DNA from: Roseiconus lacunae
Lineage (GTDB): Bacteria > Planctomycetota > Planctomycetia > Pirellulales > Pirellulaceae
NCBI RefSeq assembly: GCF_008312935.1
Contig: NZ_VSZO01000010.1
Coordinates: forward strand, 495,879 to 559,878
Direction of reading: 5' to 3'
DNA: 64,000 bases
In this document: piece by piece, positions 9,336 to 17,895 of the stretch
Position numbering within the stretch: position 1 is the stretch's first letter
Layout of the letters: every line of letters begins with the position of its first letter
Notes under the pieces: generated by a model
Told to the model about the DNA's origin: nothing
The model's input: only the letters and a program-made list of their open reading frames with translations
The model's database searches: none
Translations under genes and position numbers: made by a program

Positions 9336-10601
9336 CTATCGTTGGGTCGTGGTTTGTGGGGCAGCCGAAATTCGCAGCGGTTTTGCGCCAGGAAAATCGT
9401 CGGGGTAGATCGACCAGACCGGCACACGGCTCTGCATTTGCTCGACCATCTTCTCTTGGGCGGCCATGATCTTTTCCTTCTTGATCGCCTTACGAATATC
9501 GTCTTGAACATCCGCCAGCGATGTAACGCCGGCCGGTGTGCGATCTTTCACGCGGATGATATGCAAGCCATTGGAATCTTCGATGATCTCGCTCATCTTA
9601 TTGATCGGCATGCTGAAAATCTGCTGATCAAGTTCTTTCGAAGCGAGCGAACCCTGTGTGGTCCAGTCGTGCTGTCCGCCATCGGCTGAATAGGACTCCT
9701 CGCTTCCGGCGCGTGCCGTTTGCTCCCAGCTCTTGTTGAAGTTAATGCCACCGACCGCCGTCAATCGATCGGTCATCGTTTTCCGTGAAGGATCGTTTTC
9801 GGGAAGCAAATTAAGCTGCTCCCAGTAGTAAACGTCCCGCCCCATCGCGGTTAGCTTGTCGAGCGCCGCTTGGCGTGTCGGATGGTTCTTAAACAACACG
9901 GACAATTGCTCCCACTTCGCTTTCGCACCGTGCCGATAGTCGTCGATGTGTTTTTCGTAGTACCGTTTGATTTCCGCGATCGTGACATTCGGGTCTTGGT
10001 CGATGTTTTCTTTCATAAACATGTGACCGAGCATCTGGTCGGCAAATTCGCGTTGACGCGATTGCAGCGATGTCCCCGATTCGCGAAGCTTGGCGTCGAT
10101 TTCGTTCAGGCTTTCGGTCGCGTACTTTTCTTTCAGTTGTTTCAGCTCGCTCTCAAAGAACAACTGCCGCGCCCGTTGCGACATCATGTTGCTCACTTCT
10201 TCACGCTTGTCGGCTGATTGCGTTCCGACTTGCTCAAGCAAGAAGCATTCGCTCATGACCTTGTTTTGAATCGCCGATCGCAAGGCCGCCCGTGAGAGCT
10301 GGGTCCTGACCATCGTCAGTTGAGCTTCGGGGATTTGCTGGCCGGCTTTCGCGATCCCCTCCTTGATCCGCGTTTCAACTTTGGGGTGAATGTCGCCCCA
10401 AAGAATCGCCGACTGACCGACCACGGCAACGACCGTCGCGGGGTCGGCCGGCAACGGCGGGGCATCATCTGGCAGTTGAGCCTTGACCGGGGCCGACAAG
10501 ACGACCAGCAGGGCCATCGCGACCGGCAGGGCCATCGCGACCGGCGACGCTACCGCAAGCACGGTGAGCGGGGCGAAGTATTGAAATCGATGTCGTCGCA
10601 T
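9336..10601 (-). CDS. Parvulin-type peptidyl-prolyl isomerase, SurA/PrsA-like foldase
   Basis: The protein read from ATG 10601 is 421 residues: a signal sequence ending near APVKAQ, a SurA_N-like helical segment, and a C-terminal parvulin domain with the family pattern around GSLASKELDQQIFSMPINKMSEIIEDSNGLHIIRVKDR. Such proteins fold or escort secreted and outer-membrane proteins in the periplasm. The frame stays open up to 10907, but the upstream part looks like spacer and would bury the signal peptide, so 10601 is preferred. The signal peptide contains an exact 18-bp tandem duplication (10509-10544), giving PVAMAL twice. Confidence 0.88.
   Translation of the reverse strand: MRRHRFQYFAPLTVLAVASPVAMALPVAMALLVVLSAPVKAQLPDDAPPLPADPATVVAVVGQSAILWGDIHPKVETRIKEGIAKAGQQIPEAQLTMVRTQLSRAALRSAIQNKVMSECFLLEQVGTQSADKREEVSNMMSQRARQLFFESELKQLKEKYATESLNEIDAKLRESGTSLQSRQREFADQMLGHMFMKENIDQDPNVTIAEIKRYYEKHIDDYRHGAKAKWEQLSVLFKNHPTRQAALDKLTAMGRDVYYWEQLNLLPENDPSRKTMTDRLTAVGGINFNKSWEQTARAGSEESYSADGGQHDWTTQGSLASKELDQQIFSMPINKMSEIIEDSNGLHIIRVKDRTPAGVTSLADVQDDIRKAIKKEKIMAAQEKMVEQMQSRVPVWSIYPDDFPGAKPLRISAAPQTTTQR
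10509..10544. repeat. Exact 18-bp tandem duplication in signal peptide coding region
   Basis: Two identical 18-bp units (10509-10526 and 10527-10544) lie head to tail inside the foldase signal sequence. The reading frame is kept and the hydrophobic core is lengthened by six residues. Confidence 0.85.
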
Positions 10602-11099
10602 CTTCCGTTCTGCGAGATAAGTGGGGTGGTCGGCAATCAATAAGCGAGAACTCGGTTCGTGGCTTGTAATCCGATTCGGAAGACCAGGACAAGAGCAGTC
10701 CGACGACGAATATCGGTGATCGAGAATGGACCGGTCTCCCGAGACTGACTTCACAGCGTTTGGGGAACACCTTTCTGGGAATGCACTTGACACCCGATCC
10801 GCGTCCCAGCTATTGAAGCTCCCAAGTTCATCACGGTCGGTCCCGAGCACGCCACTTGCCGGCCTGGAACCCTCGGCTGCATCCCGCCACGTGGCCGGAG
10901 ATGTCAATCCGAACCTGGACCCTCCCTGCCGATTCGAACATTAGCACAGAGGTGAATTCAGGCGTAAGCAAACGTTTTGCGGGAATCGTTTGCTGCCCGT
11001 TCGATCATTCATTTGTATCGGGCGGCCGGAGCAATACGGCATGAACGACGGTTTCTGGGTCAACCGTCTTTCAAACGCCGCTCCACGCCGAATTCGCCA

Positions 11100-11134
11100 G
11101 CACCGGAGTGTTGCCGATGGTAGCACTCCGGTGC
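11100..11134. repeat. Perfect 11-bp inverted repeat
   Basis: GCACCGGAGTG at 11100-11110 pairs perfectly with CACTCCGGTGC at 11124-11134 across a 13-nt loop. No T-run follows, so it is not a standard terminator. A shorter relative of the right arm (TAGCACTCCGG) recurs at 11642-11652, just before the next gene. Confidence 0.7.
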
Positions 11135-11202
11135 ACGATCCACCCTCAATTGAGATCGATCTTGATCTCGCACCGCTAGCTCCGCCTAGACGAAATGCTT
11201 GG

Positions 11203-11257
11203 GTCCGGCTCATCAGCCGACGCGTGTTCGCGTGGTTGTTGCACAAAATGGTGGCCA
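11203..11257 (+). repeat. Dispersed degenerate intergenic repeat, copy B
   Basis: CGGCTCATCAGCCGAC (11206-11221, itself a hairpin) is followed by a GCGTGTTCGCG-GTGGTTGTTGCACAAAAT block. This matches the order of blocks in the other copies (AGCCGA, GCGTT-GC, CGGTT, TGCAATAACC). Confidence 0.5.
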
Positions 11258-11385
11258 GCGACATTCGTTTGGTCGTGATTTCAAGTGTTGACGAAACACT
11301 GGTACCAGTTCGCCAGCTTTCGGGGCCGCCCACCTCATCGGCGATGTGAGCGTCATGGCCTTCGATTCTTCGCCTCGTGATCGCG

Positions 11386-11456
11386 GCGGGCTGGGCTGCG
11401 GGCTGGGCTGGGCCGGGCCGCCGCGGGCGCCGCGGGCGCCGCGGGCGCCGGCGCGG
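11386..11456. repeat. GC-rich short tandem-repeat tract
   Basis: GGGCT/GGGCC-type pentamers (about 11387-11420) run into three exact 9-bp units CCGCGGGCG (11421-11429, 11430-11438, 11439-11447) and a degenerate fourth. The tract is almost pure G+C and strongly unlike its surroundings. Confidence 0.8.
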
Positions 11457-11662
11457 GAAATCGCCGCTTCGCCACAATTTTGCCAGCAACTTTTCTGGAT
11501 TTTGGGCGTCAAAGGGAGACCCGGCGAGCTAACCTCGTGTCCCTCCGCGTGGTTTACCGCATCGCCCGAACCCTCGCCGTCCGACCGCGCGTTTTGTGCA
11601 CACACACTTTTGCCCCAATTATGCTTTGCATCCGGAAGGGATAGCACTCCGGAACCAATATT

Positions 11663-13918
11663 ATGAACTGGCTTCGATCCGCATTTCTGAGACGTCGAAC
11701 CGATCGCCGGCCGGCGATCCGGAATCGTCGCGGGACGTCGCTAGCGGTGCAGCGACTGGAGCAACGGCGTCTGCTGGCGGCAGAAGTCGGGATTTCGATC
11801 ACGGCCCCGACCGCAGTTAACGAGAACTCCGTTCAGGGACTGCTTTACACGATTACCCGTGACGAAACCGAAGAGCTCCTGGCGGTCAAGCTAGAACTTT
11901 CCGGCGATGCCCAATACGGGATCGACTATAGCGTCGACGAACTTGATCGCGACACACTGTTTTTGCCGGAGCCTGCCGATGACGCGATCGCCGGTGATCC
12001 GGTCTATGGGACTGCGACGTTTTATCCGGGAGAGTCGACGATTCGCTTGCGAGTCAAACCGATGCGTGACTCGATCCTCGAACGCGACGAGCAAGTTGTG
12101 CTCTCGGTCCTCACGGCTCCCGAGTTTGGCCCCGTGCACGGCGCAGCCGCGCGGCTTGAAGATGATGCCCCCGCGGTGACTTACCTGGTCGACGAATTCA
12201 ACCGCTTGGGGATCGTCGATAACCAGACCGGGATCATCGACGTCTTGGGAACAATTGATGTCCCGCAAGTGCTCAACGACATCGCAATTCTCGAAGACGG
12301 CTCGATGTTCGCCTTGACCAACGATTATCTATACCAGATCGATCTCGACCCGGCCGCGCTGGTTGACGGCGACGTCCCTGCAACGTTCCTTGGCTATCAC
12401 GGAATCACGAATGCCAACGCCATGGTCGATGCTCGTGACGAAGATTTTGATAGTTCAGAAGGCGACCTCTTCGCGGTCGGCAACACCGCACTTGATCTTC
12501 ATCACATCGATTTAGAATTCGTTGATGATCAGTGGACGCTGGTGGCAACGACGACGGTGTTCGATATCGACGCGACGCTCGCTCGAAACGGACTACGAAG
12601 CGACTATATCTCCAGCGGCGACCTGGATTACACCTCACGTGGCGATCTGGTTTTATCGGTCTATGGGTCCGGCGAATCATTCGATTCGATGTTAGAGATT
12701 AAGACACCTTCGAATTACGGTGTCGTATCGAGCGAAGCCGTCCCCGCCGAAGACCCTGACGAATCGTTTGAGGACGTGTTCGGGTTCTCATTCGCCGACG
12801 GAGATCATTTTGCCTATGCCCGCTGGACACTGCTGACAGTCAATCGATTCAACCTGAATAGTTCACGTGAACTCGAAATGCTGGGCCGACCTTACACCTT
12901 AGCAACGCAGTCGCAAGCAATCGGCACAATCATCGGTGACCCGGTCACTCCGCCTCGTGTTTCGCTGAATGTTGGCTGGCAAGACCCGCCCAGCTTGCCG
13001 CATGGCTTGATGCCGACGACTTGGCAACTTCAACGGACAGATCTTCGAACGATCCAAATCAAGCTAGGGGCACCTGTCGAACAAGTGGCCCCGGGGGACA
13101 TCAGTTTATCCACGCTTGGGATATCCGGATCCGAATCACCGACCGCCATCGCTTTGGCATCCGATCAGATCGAACTTGCCCCATCGGGTGATCTGGTCCT
13201 GATTCACCTTGATCACGATCAGATGCCCGACGGACGTTACCAGATCGTTTTGTCAGACCAATTGACGACAGGGCCTGAATTCAGATTGGTCGGTGATCGC
13301 ATCAACCGCTTCTTTAGCATCGACGGAGATTTTGACGGCAATCGCGTGGTCGATATACGCGACTTCGCCACACTCGCCTACTGGTATGGAAACCCAACGT
13401 CGGTCGCCCCAGAGTATGTTGACTTGGACGGATCAGGCTTCATCGACCAAAACGATTTTCCGCTCTTCGCGGTCAACTTTGGTAGCTACGTTCAGTTACC
13501 CAATACCGTTAGCCCGCTGGATCCAATCTACGTCAATCAGACCGAACTAACGATCGCCCAGAATGCGGCAGCCAACCCACTGGATACCAACGGCAACGGA
13601 CTCGTTTCACCGTTAGACGCACTCAAAGTGATCAATCGCATCGCATCCGGCTCCGCAGACAACATCGACTGGCGACACGATGTCAATCGCGATGGAACGA
13701 TCTCACCACGTGACGCGTTATCTATTCTCAATCGGCTCGCGGCCCAAGCCAGCTCCGCCACTTCGACCAGCTCCGGCGAAGCAGAAGGGGAAGCGATTCT
13801 GTCTGCTTTGCTTTGCTTGCAAACACTAAATGACCAGACGACGGATTGGGACGAAGATTGGCTGGAACTCAGTCAAGACCAAACGTTGGGGTCCGGCACA
13901 TCAGTGGCCATGAGATAG
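11663..13918 (+). CDS. LEPR-XLL surface protein with Calx-beta-like and dockerin repeats
   Basis: A 751-residue protein. It starts with an Arg-rich N-terminus and VQRLEQRRLLAAE (residues about 29-41), matching the planctomycete LEPR-XLL sorting/export signature. Residues about 45-150 resemble a Calx-beta domain (VNENS; GIDYSV; GTATFYPGES; ILERDEQVVLSVL). Two dockerin type I-like Ca-binding pairs follow: DGDFDGNRVVDIRDF with DLDGSGFIDQNDF (about 552-605), and DTNGNGLVSPLDALKVINR with DVNRDGTISPRDALSILNR (about 640-692). The central part resembles a repeat/propeller-like ectodomain. It is probably extracellular or cell-surface. The real ligand is unknown, and no cohesin is visible in the window. 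Confidence 0.87.
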   Translation: MNWLRSAFLRRRTDRRPAIRNRRGTSLAVQRLEQRRLLAAEVGISITAPTAVNENSVQGLLYTITRDETEELLAVKLELSGDAQYGIDYSVDELDRDTLFLPEPADDAIAGDPVYGTATFYPGESTIRLRVKPMRDSILERDEQVVLSVLTAPEFGPVHGAAARLEDDAPAVTYLVDEFNRLGIVDNQTGIIDVLGTIDVPQVLNDIAILEDGSMFALTNDYLYQIDLDPAALVDGDVPATFLGYHGITNANAMVDARDEDFDSSEGDLFAVGNTALDLHHIDLEFVDDQWTLVATTTVFDIDATLARNGLRSDYISSGDLDYTSRGDLVLSVYGSGESFDSMLEIKTPSNYGVVSSEAVPAEDPDESFEDVFGFSFADGDHFAYARWTLLTVNRFNLNSSRELEMLGRPYTLATQSQAIGTIIGDPVTPPRVSLNVGWQDPPSLPHGLMPTTWQLQRTDLRTIQIKLGAPVEQVAPGDISLSTLGISGSESPTAIALASDQIELAPSGDLVLIHLDHDQMPDGRYQIVLSDQLTTGPEFRLVGDRINRFFSIDGDFDGNRVVDIRDFATLAYWYGNPTSVAPEYVDLDGSGFIDQNDFPLFAVNFGSYVQLPNTVSPLDPIYVNQTELTIAQNAAANPLDTNGNGLVSPLDALKVINRIASGSADNIDWRHDVNRDGTISPRDALSILNRLAAQASSATSTSSGEAEGEAILSALLCLQTLNDQTTDWDEDWLELSQDQTLGSGTSVAMR

Positions 13919-14390
13919 CTCTGGTTATTTCATAGAAACCGGAGCTAACGCGATTCGGCTCATCCTGGTTCTTGATATTGATGCAACCCTAAGGCGACCG
14001 GGGCGGCTTCGAATGATCAACATTCCTTATGAGGTCCGAGCAAATTGAGCTTGCTCAAAACGCGGGCGGCGATCCTGACGAAGAACCGTTCGTCGGATCG
14101 TCTTGCGTGCGACACTGAAGGGCAATTCGCTTGCTCTGCTTCATTTTCGTGTGAAGATTTCTGTGGCGAGAATCGATTCGCGGCGGAAATCCCGGTTTCA
14201 TTCGGGAATAAGAAATCTATGCCGCCGCAAAAGATTCAGCGTGCGGGGTTTCCCGGGGCTTTGCCGGCAGTGATAATGTGCGCGTCGGTGGCGGGTGTGG
14301 GCCTCCGACGAACATTTCGCTCGAAGTCGATTCAATCCAATCGATCGACGTTTTCAAACTGTCCTCCCACCTTTGATGGAGACTCCACGC
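13919..14390. other. Spacer between surface protein and small secreted protein
   Basis: About 470 bp with no convincing gene. It contains a dispersed repeat copy at 13921-13968. A plus-strand open frame at 14045-14485 overlaps the real downstream gene out of frame and has unremarkable composition, so it is treated as spurious. The downstream gene's ribosome-binding site (GGAG at about 14378-14381) lies at the end. Confidence 0.6.
13921..13968 (-). repeat. Dispersed degenerate intergenic repeat, copy C
   Basis: Read on the minus strand it gives GATGAGCCGAATCGCGTTAG, then CTCCGGTTTCTATGAAATAACC. This has the same block order as copies A, B, D and E. It lies directly after the stop of the LEPR-XLL gene. 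Confidence 0.55.
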
Positions 14391-14954
14391 ATGTCCCGTA
14401 TTCTTGCTTCCGTTTGTGCTCTCGCACTCTTTGCCGTTTCGTCGGTTCACGCCGAAGAAGGAGAAGCTTGCCTGCAGTCGGGTGACGGCATCGGCGCGTT
14501 CTATGTCGTCAAGGTTGCCGGCGCCGAAGGTGATGGTGTCGAGCAAGGCCAGAAGTTGTGCTATCGCTGCCGTTATGGTCAGCGTCCGATGGTGATGGTG
14601 TTCGCCCGTGACACCGAAGGCAAGGTTGGCAATTTGGTCAAGGAAATCGATTCTGCCGTCGCTGCCAACGAAGATGCCAAGTTGAAGGGATTGGTCACGA
14701 TGCTTGGAAAGGACGAGTCGAAATTGAAGGAGTCGGCGAGCAAGTTCGCTTCGAAGACGAACGCAAAGAACATTCCTTTTGTTGTGGCGACCGACCACGA
14801 GACCGGACCTAGTTCGTACAAAATCAACGAAGATGCTGCCGTCACCGTCGTTGTCGCATCGAATAGCAAAGTCGTCGCATCGCACTCGTTCAAGTCGGCC
14901 GATGAAGTCGACGTCGCTGCTGTAATGGGTGAAGTCAAAAAGGCTTTGAACTAG
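14391..14954 (+). CDS. Small secreted protein with CxxC motif, possible thioredoxin-like fold
   Basis: A 187-residue protein from ATG 14391, chosen because a GGAG box lies 9 nt upstream and a clean signal peptide follows (MSRILASVCALALFAVSSVHA, cut before EE). The mature part has CYRCRYGQRPMVMVFARD (about residues 46-63), a CxxC followed by a hydrophobic strand as in thioredoxin-like proteins, and a C-terminal half with SSYKINEDAAVTVVVASNSKVVASHSF that fits a thioredoxin fold. It is probably periplasmic. Redox function is inference. An in-frame start at 14376 is possible but less likely. Confidence 0.82.
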   Translation: MSRILASVCALALFAVSSVHAEEGEACLQSGDGIGAFYVVKVAGAEGDGVEQGQKLCYRCRYGQRPMVMVFARDTEGKVGNLVKEIDSAVAANEDAKLKGLVTMLGKDESKLKESASKFASKTNAKNIPFVVATDHETGPSSYKINEDAAVTVVVASNSKVVASHSFKSADEVDVAAVMGEVKKALN

Positions 14955-15108
14955 GCATCGCCTTCCGGGCTACCCCCGGGACTTGCGATCACTTCCCCCC
15001 GATTGCACTGAATTATCCGCCGGCCGCCGCGTGAACCAATGACGTTTGCGCGGCGGCTGTTTTTGTTTTTATGCTGTCCTCTTTCGTTTTTATGCTGTCG
15101 ATACGATC

Positions 15109-16035
15109 ATGTTGACTTGGATGTTTCTAAGCGTGATCTCGGCGCTGCTATTAGGATTTTACGATAGCGCCAAGAAGATGGCGGTCAATAAAAACGCGGT
15201 GCCGATCGTACTGCTCTGCAGCGTCTCGATTGGCGCTGTGTTGTACCTACCGCTGATGACAGTGTCGGTGATCACGCCGGACTTGATTCAAGCCGATTGG
15301 TTGCGAATCAAATCCTTATCGTGGTCGCAGCACGGTTTGGTCTTGGCCAAAAGCCTGCTTGTCGGGGCATCGTGGACGCTGGCATTCACGGCATTGAAAC
15401 ACTTGCCGTTGTCGATTGGTGCTCCGATACGGGCAACCAGTCCGTTCTGGACGATTTTGATTGCGGTTTCGCTTCTCGGTGAACGTCCTCGACCGATCCA
15501 GTGGGCGGGGATGCTGATCGTCTTGTTTGGATTTTGGTGCTTCACCTTGGTCGGTCGCCGCGAGGGGGTTCGTTTTTTTCGCGACCGCTCGGTGCTTTTG
15601 ATGGTCATCGCGACCTTACTCGGTTCCTGCAGCAGCATCTACGACAAGTGGCTGTTGCAACGTCTCGAACCGATCACGTTGCAGGCATGGTTCACCGTTT
15701 ACTTGGTGCCGGTGATGGTCCCGTTGGCGCTCTGGTGGCATCGGGCCAGTCGACGCGGTGAAATCCGATCGCCGGATGGTACGCCAGCCGTATTTCATTG
15801 GCGTCGCAGCATTGCGCTCGTCAGCCCCCTATTGATTGCGGCTGATGCCTTTTATTTCATCGCCTTATCAGATCCCGACGCGATGGTTTCCGTTGTCAGT
15901 GTGGTGCGTCGTTGCAGCGTGGTTGTCGCGTTGGCGTTTGGGGCGTCGGCGCTCAGTGAAGCAAATTTTCGAGCCAAGTCACTCTGCGTAGGTGTGATCT
16001 TGCTTGGCGTGGTGATCTTAACGTGGAAACCCTGA
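15109..16035 (+). CDS. EamA/DMT-family transporter
   Basis: From ATG 15109 this is a 308-residue, highly hydrophobic protein with about ten predicted membrane segments in two similar halves. EamA hallmarks are AALKHLPLSIGAPIRATSPFWTILIAVSLLGERP in the first half and a matching SALSEANFRAKSLCVGVILLGVVIL at the end. DMT-family proteins export or import small metabolites such as amino acids; the substrate is not predictable. An open frame back to a TTG at 15046 is less likely to be the start. Confidence 0.85.
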   Translation: MLTWMFLSVISALLLGFYDSAKKMAVNKNAVPIVLLCSVSIGAVLYLPLMTVSVITPDLIQADWLRIKSLSWSQHGLVLAKSLLVGASWTLAFTALKHLPLSIGAPIRATSPFWTILIAVSLLGERPRPIQWAGMLIVLFGFWCFTLVGRREGVRFFRDRSVLLMVIATLLGSCSSIYDKWLLQRLEPITLQAWFTVYLVPVMVPLALWWHRASRRGEIRSPDGTPAVFHWRRSIALVSPLLIAADAFYFIALSDPDAMVSVVSVVRRCSVVVALAFGASALSEANFRAKSLCVGVILLGVVILTWKP

Positions 16036-16050
16036 GCCCGCTGAACTACT

Positions 16051-16084
16051 GATCCGGCGTTTTGTTTGATCTGGCGTTTTGTTG
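16051..16084. repeat. 17-bp imperfect tandem duplication
   Basis: GATCCGGCGTTTTGTTT (16051-16067) is followed directly by GATCTGGCGTTTTGTTG (16068-16084) in the spacer after the EamA gene. Two mismatches separate the units. Confidence 0.75.
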
Positions 16085-16262
16085 AGCGGCGAATTCACGG
16101 TGACTCCGATCGATGAAGATCTGGCAAGTTTTCAACTTTGATCATGGTTTTCACGTTCGGTCGTGGCACGTATGCTAGGGCGTTCTCGCCCGGGTGATTT
16201 TCTTGCGATTCTTCTATCTGGTTTGACCGAGGCGGGCGGTAGGACACCGCCAGTGGCGTTAC

Positions 16263-17873
16263 ATGAGCGAGTTTCTGCTTTTTTACGAACGGCCAAACCC
16301 CACGACATGGGTCTACTTGTCGTCATTTCTGACGATCGGTTTGTACTTTGTCTTTCATCGGTTTTGGAGCGTCCGCAACCTGGACATTGTCCTGCTGTTG
16401 ATGTTGGCGCCTGGACTATTGATGGTTCAGGAAGGTCGCCGACGGCACCTTCGTGAAATGGAATCGGGTGAAATCGCGATTCAGGACCACTACGACACGC
16501 GTTCGAGCGCGTTTGAGAGTGCCTCCACGTTGGTGTCGACGACCCTGACGCCACGAGCGGCGGATGCTTCCCCCGATGCTCAAGCGAATGATTCGGGGGC
16601 ACGGACAAATTCCGATGCAGCCACACCTCCGGTCGTAGCCCCACCGCCGCGGATTCAAGAAGAAACGAAGCTTCCTCTGCGAACCGAACCGGAAGCGCTT
16701 GACGAGCGTCTGGAGTCGACGACCTTGCATCCCGAGCAGATCGAAACCGACGCCGAACAGGCCGCCAAACGCCTGCAGCGTGCCGGCTTCATCTGGCTAT
16801 TTCTGGTCGAGCTACTGATCTTGGTTCGGCTAATGGTGGATCCGGTGATGAACCGCCGCCCGATGCTCGATCCGAACCTGACTGTCGGCGGATCGTATTT
16901 CATCAGCATTTCGATGTTTATTTTCATGATGGTTAACGTTGCCACCAGTACCCCGCGAGTGCGTGTGTGGCAGGGCCCCGAGCTTGGGCCCGGCTATGTG
17001 TTGATGCATCAATTACCCACGATCACGACGCGTCCTGTCAGTTCGGCGCTCGGCGGCGAACGGGCTCCGACGGCGGACGAACTCAGCCTTAGCAAACGCT
17101 CGTCGACTATCCTCACGAAAGTCTTGGCGATCACCGCCCACCTGGCCATCGTCGTGGGCTTGATCTTGATTGGCAATCGGCACTTCGGAAACCTCCGCAG
17201 CGGTGTCGGTTGCGCGCTGCTGTATCTGATCGTGCCGTACACGGCGCAGTACACCGGACGGGTCGATCATGCGCTACCGGCCGCGTTGCTGTTATGGGCG
17301 ATCCTTTCGTATCGTCGCCCGATGGTCAGCGGGATGTTTCTGGGCCTCGCCGCGGGCCTGGTGTATTACCCGCTGTTCCTTCTGCCCCTCTGGTACAGTT
17401 TTTACTGGCGAAAGGGAGTGCGTCCATTCTCCGTCGGTGTGATCGCCACACTTGCAATCCTGATCGCGATTCTTAGCTTCAGCGGAACCGATTCGCTAAT
17501 CGATCATTTGCGACGGATGTTCGGCCTGTTTGCGCCGACGAAAGAGCCGCGCGGAATTTGGGGGCTTGGCTGGGACGCGCGATGGCGATTACCGGTGATC
17601 GTCGCGTTTGGAATCCTCAGTTCGTTATTTGCCGCCTGGCCTTCGTCCAAGAACCTCGGCACCTTGATCGGATGCTCTGCCGCCGTGATGGTCGCCGTTC
17701 AGTTTTGGCATGGTTATGGCGGTGGTCTATTCATCGCGTGGTTCTTGCCGCTGCTGTTGCTGACGATCTTCCGGCCAAACTTAGAAGATCGCGTCGCGGT
17801 CAAGGTCGTCAGAGGACGCGCATGGGACCAATCAGCCTCAACGCGCAGTTCCGGGCGATTGGAAGTGAATTGA
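16263..17873 (+). CDS. Multi-pass membrane protein of unknown function
   Basis: A 536-residue protein with an N-terminal pair of membrane segments (WVYLSSFLTIGLYFVF; IVLLLMLAPGLLMV), a long polar Pro/Ala/Glu-rich linker (about 60-165), and many further membrane segments to the C-terminus. Sequence such as LIVPYTAQYTGRVDHALPAALLLWAILSYRRP and LVYYPLFLLPLWYSFYWRKG recalls GT-C-type multi-spanning glycosyltransferase or mannosyltransferase architecture, but no catalytic DD/DE motif was found, so no function is assigned. It lies 22 nt upstream of the MutS-like gene and is probably cotranscribed with it. Confidence 0.8.
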   Translation: MSEFLLFYERPNPTTWVYLSSFLTIGLYFVFHRFWSVRNLDIVLLLMLAPGLLMVQEGRRRHLREMESGEIAIQDHYDTRSSAFESASTLVSTTLTPRAADASPDAQANDSGARTNSDAATPPVVAPPPRIQEETKLPLRTEPEALDERLESTTLHPEQIETDAEQAAKRLQRAGFIWLFLVELLILVRLMVDPVMNRRPMLDPNLTVGGSYFISISMFIFMMVNVATSTPRVRVWQGPELGPGYVLMHQLPTITTRPVSSALGGERAPTADELSLSKRSSTILTKVLAITAHLAIVVGLILIGNRHFGNLRSGVGCALLYLIVPYTAQYTGRVDHALPAALLLWAILSYRRPMVSGMFLGLAAGLVYYPLFLLPLWYSFYWRKGVRPFSVGVIATLAILIAILSFSGTDSLIDHLRRMFGLFAPTKEPRGIWGLGWDARWRLPVIVAFGILSSLFAAWPSSKNLGTLIGCSAAVMVAVQFWHGYGGGLFIAWFLPLLLLTIFRPNLEDRVAVKVVRGRAWDQSASTRSSGRLEVN

Positions 17874-17895
17874 CCGGTCGCCGTCCAACACAAAC

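Larger units (their letters stand above)
10602..11662. other. Long spacer without a supported gene
   Basis: About 1.06 kb separates the divergent foldase and LEPR-XLL genes. Open frames here translate to Arg/Pro-rich low-complexity sequence and are not convincing. The spacer holds an 11-bp perfect inverted repeat (11100-11134), a dispersed intergenic repeat copy (11203-11257) and a very GC-rich short tandem-repeat tract (11386-11456). Promoters of both neighbours must lie here but were not pinned down. Confidence 0.6.

Noticed and set aside
10941..11489. 182-residue minus-strand open frame in the foldase/LEPR-XLL spacer
   Set aside because: The N-terminal part is a translation of the GC-rich tandem tract (Arg/Pro repeats), and the rest shows no protein-like pattern.
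14045..14485. 146-residue plus-strand open frame
   Set aside because: Overlaps the small secreted protein gene out of frame; no domain and no convincing start signal.
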